Notes under the pieces: model-generated
Told to the model about the DNA's origin: nothing
The model's input: the letters and a program-made list of their open reading frames with translations, nothing else
Database searches by the model: none
Shown: piece by piece, positions 39,875 to 45,029 of the stretch
Numbering within the stretch: the stretch's first letter is position 1
How the letters are laid out: every line of letters starts with the position of its first letter
Translations under genes and position numbers: made by a program
NCBI GenBank assembly: GCA_038236965.1
Contig: JBBRZF010000004.1
Span: 1-45,029 of the forward strand
Direction of reading: 5' to 3'
DNA: 45,029 nt
Source: JBBRZF01 sp038236965
Lineage (GTDB): Bacteria; Acidobacteriota; Terriglobia; Terriglobales; Acidobacteriaceae

Positions 39875-39945
39875 CCGAGGCTAAAACCCCCAACTTTTTA
39901 GTACGTGATATGGCACGACTGAAGTCGTGCCCTGATACAAAGCAT
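39875..39945. repeat. Dispersed palindromic element, copy 4 (second of a tandem pair)
   Basis: CCGAGGCTAAAACCCC, spacer with ACGTGATATGGC, then the perfect arms GCACGACT/AGTCGTGC and CTGATACAAAGCAT. It directly abuts copy 3 at 69-71 bases per unit, in the gap between the hydrolase gene and etfA. Confidence 0.85.
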
Positions 39946-40022
39946 CGGTGCAATAACCGAGTGCCGTGCTCTGAACTCCGCACCGAAACCTACTAAACAT
40001 CGAAACTTCTGAAACCTTGCCT

Positions 40023-41006
40023 TTATGCCTTGGCCTTCTTGATCTCTTCGATGAGCGGCGGCACGATGTCGAATAGGTTGCCGACTACGGCGATGTCCGC
40101 GATTTCGAAGATGGGCGCTTCGCTGTCCTTGTTGATTGCGATGATGGTCTTGGAGCCTTTCATGCCGACGATGTGCTGAATGGCGCCGCTGATGCCGAGC
40201 GCGAGGTAAAGCTTGGGCGCGACCGTCTGTCCGGAGGAACCGATCTGGCGATCCATGGGGAGCCAGCCGGAGTCGCAGATGGGACGCGAGGCGGCGATCT
40301 CGCCGCCGAGGGCTTCGGCGAGTTGCGTGGCCATCTCGATATTTTTCTGTTCCTTGATACCGCGTCCGACGGAGACGATGATTTCGGCCTGCGTGAGATC
40401 GACAGCCTGCTTTGCTTCTTTGAAAGAATCTTCCGGCTTGTTGCGAACGGCGTCGGCGGCGATGTCGAGATTCAAGGTTTCGACTTCGGCGGTGCCGTCC
40501 TGAACCTGGTCGCCGCGGAAGGCGCCTGTCTGGAAGGTGGCGAACCAGGGCCCGTTTCCGGCGAAGCTGACGTCGGCTGCGAATTTTCCTTGGAACATCT
40601 GCCGGGTGAAGATGAGTTTTCCGCCTTCATTCTTGTAGCCGATGGCGTCGGGAATAAGAGTAGAACCCATGGAAGCCGCGAGTTTGGGTGCAAAGTCGCG
40701 CACCTGATACGTGTGCGGCAACAGAACGAGCTTGGGCTGTTTCTGGGCGAGGAAGGGCTTGAGCGCGGCGACGTAGGCGTCCGGGGTGTAGCGCGCCAGT
40801 TGCGCGGACTCGAGCTGGTAGACCTTCGCGACTTTCTTTCCGGCGATCTCTTTAGCGATGTCGCCGACGCCGTTGCCGATGACGGCGGCTTCGAGCGTCC
40901 AACCTGTTTCGGCGGCGAGGGCCTGCGCGCCGGTAAGCGTCTCGTAAGAAACGCGGTTGAGTTTGCCTTCACGCTGTTCGACGATGACGAGGATAGTGTC
41001 TGCCAT
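40023..41006 (-). CDS. etfA: Electron transfer flavoprotein alpha subunit
   Basis: Carries FAD and accepts electrons from acyl-CoA dehydrogenases together with EtfB. 327 residues. N-domain: DTILVIVEQREGKLNRVSYETLTGA. The conserved C-terminal FAD domain is complete: VSVGRGIKEQKNIEMATQLAEALGGEIAASRPICDSGWLPMDRQIGSSGQTVAPKLYLALGISGAIQHIVGMKGSKTIIAINKDSEAPIFEIADIAVVGNLFDIVP. The GQTV and GISGAIQH stretches bind the FAD. It is separated from etfB by a VWFA protein gene and two small membrane genes. Confidence 0.97.
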   Translation of the reverse strand: MADTILVIVEQREGKLNRVSYETLTGAQALAAETGWTLEAAVIGNGVGDIAKEIAGKKVAKVYQLESAQLARYTPDAYVAALKPFLAQKQPKLVLLPHTYQVRDFAPKLAASMGSTLIPDAIGYKNEGGKLIFTRQMFQGKFAADVSFAGNGPWFATFQTGAFRGDQVQDGTAEVETLNLDIAADAVRNKPEDSFKEAKQAVDLTQAEIIVSVGRGIKEQKNIEMATQLAEALGGEIAASRPICDSGWLPMDRQIGSSGQTVAPKLYLALGISGAIQHIVGMKGSKTIIAINKDSEAPIFEIADIAVVGNLFDIVPPLIEEIKKAKA

Positions 41007-41138
41007 TTTTATTTCCCGTTCTCACTTCCGGCCGAAGGGGCCAAGACTTTATAAGTTCGCCACAACTCTGAATGTGCGCACACAAGGCTCTTGATCGAGA
41101 TTCACGCACTGATCTCTACGACTGATTGAAACAGCTAA

Positions 41139-41372
41139 CTAAGCGGCTTTGACGCGAATGCGATATCCAACGATCTCGAAGATGAAACCTACCGCCACTA
41201 ATCCGATTGCGACTTCCACCATGCTCATCTTGCCAAGCTTGATCGCCGCCGGATTGAAGAACATGACAAGGAACGCGAATGCCAGGAAAATGAATCCGAC
41301 CAGCATAAGACTGGTTCCCGTCTCTCGGCGTTCTTCGACGTCTACTTCTTTTACTTTGCTAATGACGGCCAT
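41139..41372 (-). CDS. Small two-helix membrane protein (77 aa)
   Basis: A cytoplasmic N-terminus (MAVISKVKEVDVEERRETG) precedes two membrane helices: SLMLVGFIFLAFAFLVMFF and MVEVAIGLVAVGFIFEIVGY. It ends RIRVKAA. A strong AGGAGG lies just upstream of the ATG. No family recognised. It is 16 bases from the VWFA gene and probably translated from the same mRNA. Together with the 79-residue gene on the other side it brackets the VWFA gene, so the three may form one membrane unit. Confidence 0.75.
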   Translation of the reverse strand: MAVISKVKEVDVEERRETGTSLMLVGFIFLAFAFLVMFFNPAAIKLGKMSMVEVAIGLVAVGFIFEIVGYRIRVKAA

Positions 41373-41388
41373 ACTGGCCTCCTGTGGA

Positions 41389-43173
41389 TCATTTCACGCT
41401 TACCGATGTAAGAGCACTGCCCATTCGTCCAGACTTGTTGTCCCGCACCAGGAAACGTATCTCGTAAGTGCCGGGCTCGAGCTCGAGGAAATTCTTGTAT
41501 GACATCCCATCCTTTTGTATTTCGGCCACAGCCTCGGGTTTCAGCACCATCGCGATGTTGCGCATACTTTGGCCGGCGATTTCGGTATCCGTCTTGCGCG
41601 CCACAGCTACAAAATCCAGGTTTATGGCATTCCCATCCGTGAGGATGTTATCCGTTGCGGGCACGTCCAATCGGAAGGCGACCTTCTTCTTGCTGCCTTC
41701 GCCGGTCACGCCAAGAATCTCGCCCCGGAGTCTGAGCGTGGTGTAGTCAAACGGTGAGCGTACGCCAACGCTAAGATCGTTCTTGCGATTGAGTTCCGGG
41801 TCCAGAGCGGCGGCCGTAAAGAAGTATCCCGAGCGCGTTCGGACCTTACCGTCGGCGCTCTTTAACTTGACCTTCAGCTTGTGCCAGCCGTCCTTGGTGC
41901 TGGAGCTGTCAATGTAATAACCCAGCATATAGTAGGATTGGGAGTCCTCTACTGCGGCCTTGATTGCCTTGTCGTTGTTATTGATATCAAACCAGGCGCG
42001 TCCACCGGTGCGCTCGGCGAATTCATTGAAGGTGTTCACCTTCAAAGTTGCTTCTTTGTAGGCAGTGCCCGGATCCTTGTTGGCTAGGCGATCATATTGA
42101 TCCAAGGTAGCGTCCGCACCGGGAGAAACCGTCTGCAAGCCCTTGACGTCCACCGGATAGACAGCCACATTGGCGTCAGCCAGTACCTTCAATGTGCGCT
42201 CATAAATGCCCATCAATTCCATGTCGTTGAATCGTGTTGGATCAAGTGGCGCTGGAAAGCCTGCCGAAGCCCAGATGAGGGATTTGCGTCCAGGATAACC
42301 GGCGAGACCCTGAGCAATCTGCTGGAAAGATTCGAGGGTGCGGCGAATACGATTCTTAAGTTGGTACTCTTCGACCTTGTCCTGCCCCTTCAGATATTCC
42401 GTCAATTGCTTTTGAATAATTGAAATCTCCCGATTCGTGTCGGTGCTGGCTTTGCCTTCGCTAAGGCCTGGCTGGCTTCCAGTGCCTCCGCGATTGTCGG
42501 GGGTTGGCTCCCCGCGCTGATCCATCTTGCTCGAGATGCTGGTGTTATCTACAGTTGGTGCGTGACCGATGTCCTGGAGACCGTTGTAGCGATTGTTTTC
42601 GCCAGAGATGTTTTGCAGAGCGGTTACGAGCGAACTGGTGCTGCCAGTGAAGTCGTGTACGAGGCGAATGCCTTTAGTTGACATTACGACCATTCCAGTG
42701 AGCTGGTTTGGCGAAATATTCTTAGACAAATACTTCAACACATCCTTGCGGACGGCTTCCTGATACCCGAACGGCGTGTTGATAGCGTCGATAGCGATGA
42801 GCATCATTGACCGCGGTGTCTGGTCAGAGTTGAAGTTGTCAAACTCATTGCCGCGCTTGGGACGATCGACGCGAAGATTATTCGTGGTGATCGCCTCGAA
42901 GACCCCGATGGGGCGGTCGTGACCGTCCTCTTCGATGACAAAGTTCTCCTTGTTCAGCCCAAGCACCGCTTTCCCGCTCTTTTCGACCGTGGTCGGCACC
43001 AGTACCAGTTGCGAGCGCGAGCGGAAGGTAGTAGGGGTAGCGGGCTGATTCCCCTGCTGAACATTGGCTTGCCCGGATTGCTGTGCACAGACTTGAGCGG
43101 CGAAAACGCACAAGAGCAAACACGAAGAGATTCTGCGAACAACTCCATTGCCTTTGACCAAAACCGCCTCCAT
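41389..43173 (-). CDS. VWFA-domain secreted protein (acidobacterial VWFA-related family)
   Basis: 594 residues from the ATG at 43171-43173, preceded by GCGGAATC; the frame continues 26 codons upstream without signal character. The signal peptide is RRISSCLLLCVFAAQVCAQQ. An N-terminal beta-rich part comes first (LVLVPTTVEKSGKAVLGLNKENFVIEEDG), then the VWFA fold: MMLIAIDAINTPF as the first strand, which lacks the canonical DxSxS MIDAS motif, and MVVMSTKGIRLVHDF. KSLIWASAGFPAPLDPTRF, VYPVDVKGLQTVSPG and SYYMLGYYIDSSSTKDGWHKLKVKLKS are the landmarks of the VWFA-related family expanded in Acidobacteria. The final region is a beta-sandwich. Exported, role unknown. Confidence 0.92.
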   Translation of the reverse strand: MEAVLVKGNGVVRRISSCLLLCVFAAQVCAQQSGQANVQQGNQPATPTTFRSRSQLVLVPTTVEKSGKAVLGLNKENFVIEEDGHDRPIGVFEAITTNNLRVDRPKRGNEFDNFNSDQTPRSMMLIAIDAINTPFGYQEAVRKDVLKYLSKNISPNQLTGMVVMSTKGIRLVHDFTGSTSSLVTALQNISGENNRYNGLQDIGHAPTVDNTSISSKMDQRGEPTPDNRGGTGSQPGLSEGKASTDTNREISIIQKQLTEYLKGQDKVEEYQLKNRIRRTLESFQQIAQGLAGYPGRKSLIWASAGFPAPLDPTRFNDMELMGIYERTLKVLADANVAVYPVDVKGLQTVSPGADATLDQYDRLANKDPGTAYKEATLKVNTFNEFAERTGGRAWFDINNNDKAIKAAVEDSQSYYMLGYYIDSSSTKDGWHKLKVKLKSADGKVRTRSGYFFTAAALDPELNRKNDLSVGVRSPFDYTTLRLRGEILGVTGEGSKKKVAFRLDVPATDNILTDGNAINLDFVAVARKTDTEIAGQSMRNIAMVLKPEAVAEIQKDGMSYKNFLELEPGTYEIRFLVRDNKSGRMGSALTSVSVK

Positions 43174-43243
43174 GATTCCGCAACCACTTTGCGCAAAATT
43201 AGCAATCAGCGCCGGACTGGAGAAGGGCGGGAGGGGCCAACGT

Positions 43244-43483
43244 TTAACCACTCCGGTGACGCCGTGCTACTCCCAAGCCGACCAGCACCAATCCAGGTAT
43301 TCCGATCAGGGCCTCAAAAATCAACCAGGATGGTGTTCCCTGGCGAACCGCGGAGAAGGTGAAGATGCCGACCAGGATGAACATCCCCAGTAGCGTCCAG
43401 CCTACCGCCATCATGATCGCGCCATCTTGCTGCGCGCCCAGTTCCGAATCCGTTTGCTGCTGCGTTCTCTGAAGATTTGTCAT
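43244..43483 (-). CDS. Small two-helix membrane protein (79 aa)
   Basis: A Gln-rich N-terminus (MTNLQRTQQQTDSELGAQQ) is followed by two membrane helices: AIMMAVGWTLLGMFILVGIFTF and LIFEALIGIPGLVLVGLGVA. It ends in RRHRSG. AAGGAG precedes the ATG at 9 bases. It lies immediately upstream of the VWFA gene and 66 bases past etfB. No family recognised. Its layout mirrors the 77-residue protein on the other side of the VWFA gene. Confidence 0.75.
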   Translation of the reverse strand: MTNLQRTQQQTDSELGAQQDGAIMMAVGWTLLGMFILVGIFTFSAVRQGTPSWLIFEALIGIPGLVLVGLGVARRHRSG

Positions 43484-43549
43484 GGGCCATCGCTCCTTTT
43501 CCGGTTAGATGCACATGGCCGGAAGCGCGGGACCAGAAGCAAAGCGCGA

Positions 43550-44320
43550 TCAGAGTACGTGGATTTCGTTCTTGAACTTATCAACGAGCTTCTTTGCAAT
43601 CTCAGACGGAGTGCCTTCGAGCATCTCTGTCTTTTTGGTCTTCTGCGGAATATACAGGCGCTCGATCTTCTGCAGATTGTCGCCGATGGCGGACTTCACT
43701 TCGTCGAAGGTGACTTTGCGCATGGGCTTGTTCTTTGCCTGCTTGATGCCGATGAGCGTGGCGTAACGCAGTTTGTTAATGCCGGACTGAATGGTGAGTA
43801 CGGCGGGCAAAGGCATATCCACGAACTGGAAGAAGCCACCTTCCAATTCGCGCTTTACGCGGAGGCCGCCGTCCTTCGTTTCGATATTCATGATGATGGT
43901 GGCGTGAGGCCAGCCCAGCAACTCTGCGAGCAGAACACCGGTTTGCGCGTAGCCATAATCGTCGGACTGCAAGCCGGTGAAGACCATATCGAACTGTTCT
44001 TCCCTGGCGACGGAGGCGATGGCTTTGGCGATGTTGATGGCGTCGAGCGTGACGAAGCGATCGTCCTCCAGGTGAATGGCGCGATCGGCGCCCTTGGCCA
44101 GCGCCTCGCGAAGTACCTGTTGCGAGCGGGCGGGGCCAGCGGTGAGAACAACGACTTCGCCGCCATTCTTCTCTTTCTGGCGCAACGCCTCTTCCAGCGC
44201 GTAAGCGTCAGGCTCGTTCACTTCATAGGAAACGTCTTCGCGGATCCATGTACCGCTTTCATTGAGCTTAAGCGGCGCATCTTTCTGCGGGACCTGCTTC
44301 ATGCAAACCAGAATCTTCAC
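43550..44320 (-). CDS. etfB: Electron transfer flavoprotein beta subunit
   Basis: Partner of EtfA, binding AMP and docking the dehydrogenases. 256 residues from the GTG at 44318-44320, chosen because ACGAGG lies 7 bases upstream and the family starts with this strand (VKILVCMKQVPQKD); the frame runs upstream to 44365. Landmarks: VVVLTAGPARSQQVLREALAKGADRAIHL, DMVFTGLQSDDYGYAQTGVLLAELLGWPHAT, and LTIQSGINKLRYATLIGIKQAKNKPM, the EtfB C-terminal signature. etfA is 2.5 kb downstream rather than adjacent. Confidence 0.97.
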   Translation of the reverse strand: MKILVCMKQVPQKDAPLKLNESGTWIREDVSYEVNEPDAYALEEALRQKEKNGGEVVVLTAGPARSQQVLREALAKGADRAIHLEDDRFVTLDAINIAKAIASVAREEQFDMVFTGLQSDDYGYAQTGVLLAELLGWPHATIIMNIETKDGGLRVKRELEGGFFQFVDMPLPAVLTIQSGINKLRYATLIGIKQAKNKPMRKVTFDEVKSAIGDNLQKIERLYIPQKTKKTEMLEGTPSEIAKKLVDKFKNEIHVL

Positions 44321-44507
44321 CGAACACCTCGTATGAGAGACGGCACCAAGTGCCGTTGCGAACATGACCCACGTAATTACAAAGGAGACTAGGGAAACCG
44401 AACCACCCGGGTTCGGATGATAGTAACGCTACGAACCCTAAAGTATAAACGAGCGGGTGAAAAGACGGCAGTGTGTCGCGAGGAAGATTGCATCACAACG
44501 ACTAAAC

Positions 44508-44535
44508 AAAGGAAAAGGACGGCCGAAGCCGTCCT
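44508..44535 (-). terminator. Terminator after the zinc-ribbon protein gene
   Basis: AGGACGGC, CGAA, GCCGTCCT (44516-44535), read on the minus strand followed by TTTTCCTTTG. It separates the zinc-ribbon gene from etfB. Confidence 0.8.
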
Positions 44536-44614
44536 GGTTATCACAATTGGGATATCACAATCTGGGCAGAAACATAATGGAGCGACTTCTGACGCGGCTC
44601 TCACGGCACTCCCG

Positions 44615-44941
44615 TTAACGGTTGCCGAAGTTTTCCGGGTCAGCGATTGCAGCCCCTGGAGCAGCCTCTCCGGTGAAGACGACGGTCTGCACGCCGGCAA
44701 CTTCGAAGCGTTTGCGGCAACGCATGTTCTTACAGGCCATGAGATCGTCGCGGCGAACCATGTACGACTTCGCTTTGGCGAACTTGGCGCGATCATGCTC
44801 ATCCGCGCGGGGAGGCAGTTGGCGCTTCTTGGTGCGGACCAACCAGCTGAGTTCGTATTCGTTCGTTTCCCGGCAATGCGGACAGGTCAACGAATGTTTC
44901 TTCGTTTCCTGCTTTTCGTCGTAATACTCGCGTTCTTCCAT
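44615..44941 (-). CDS. Zinc-ribbon protein of unknown function (108 aa)
   Basis: A small, highly charged soluble protein. Two CxxC-type pairs are visible: LTCPHCRETNEYELSW and DLMACKNMRCRKRFEV (C-x4-C), compatible with one zinc ribbon formed by both halves. The intervening stretch is Arg/Lys-rich (TKKRQLPPRADEHDRAKFAKAKS). GAGGAG precedes the ATG. The end (TVVFTGEAAPGAAIADPENFGNR) is unstructured. No family recognised; nucleic-acid binding is a guess based on charge and zinc ribbon. It is followed by a clear terminator. The 88 bases from 44942 to the window edge show no further gene. Confidence 0.78.
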   Translation of the reverse strand: MEEREYYDEKQETKKHSLTCPHCRETNEYELSWLVRTKKRQLPPRADEHDRAKFAKAKSYMVRRDDLMACKNMRCRKRFEVAGVQTVVFTGEAAPGAAIADPENFGNR

Positions 44942-45029
44942 GGGGCTCCTCGTCGACGACCGAATATCGCCTTACGATTATACGCGCCAAGGACGGTGCT
45001 ACGTGTCATACCTCTCCGCGGAATAGAGA

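Noticed and set aside
39806..39945. Two tandem 70-base units considered as a CRISPR remnant
   Set aside because: The units are repeats along their whole length with no unique spacers, and the same element occurs singly elsewhere.

Overview
The window is bacterial chromosome with high GC, compact same-strand operons and several GTG/TTG starts. It most resembles an acidobacterium of the Terriglobia (Koribacter-like) type. The pointers are a VWFA-related protein of the type abundant in Acidobacteria, an F1 ATP synthase operon lacking the a and c genes and carrying two b-type genes, an N-terminal fragment of a GH18-containing envelope glycan protein, and two families of short dispersed intergenic repeats. 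This placement is inferred from gene content; no phylogeny was run. The window holds almost entirely chromosomal housekeeping genes. I see no rRNA, tRNA, CRISPR array, prophage or insertion sequence.

Layout. 1-4.5 kb: a truncated GH18-type glycan enzyme (-), a GT-C glycosyltransferase (+), then a LolA-like carrier, a small membrane protein and serS (-). 6-8.5 kb: a PafA-like phosphatase overlapping pyrD (+). 8.7-13.3 kb: a Met/His-rich outer-membrane protein, then an MBL hydrolase, small membrane proteins and a 3-hydroxyacyl-CoA dehydrogenase (-). 13.4-19.9 kb: atpF'-atpF-atpH-atpA-atpG-atpD-atpC (-). 20-22 kb: a YeiH-type exporter and a frameshifted secreted protein (+). 22.2-24.2 kb: hfq-hflX (-) with a strong terminator between them. 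24.5-28 kb: a membrane protein (+), then a flavin split-barrel protein, a DegT aminotransferase and a DUF309 protein (-). 28.3-30.2 kb: a small duplicated-motif protein and a phosphoribosyltransferase-like/kinase-like fusion (+). 30.3-35.6 kb: SH3 lipoprotein, pfkA, Ig-like lipoprotein, DUF2203 and nadA (-). 35.7-37.4 kb: moaA, its leader and a further 650-base stretch of structured non-coding DNA. 37.4-44.9 kb: ETF-QO, a small hydrolase, etfA, a VWFA protein with two small membrane proteins, etfB and a zinc-ribbon protein (-).

Functional links. etfB, etfA and ETF-QO form a complete route from acyl-CoA dehydrogenases to quinone, and the 3-hydroxyacyl-CoA dehydrogenase belongs to the same fatty-acid chemistry. 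hfq-hflX is a conserved RNA-biology pair. moaA appears to be controlled by a molybdenum-cofactor (Moco) RNA motif.

Most worth a second look: (i) the Moco riboswitch candidate before moaA, which lies inside the longest moaA reading frame; (ii) an unassigned, highly paired candidate RNA just upstream, ending in a terminator; (iii) the PRTase-kinase fusion, whose C-terminus is written by a dispersed repeat; (iv) the two dispersed repeat families; (v) the terminator between hfq and hflX.
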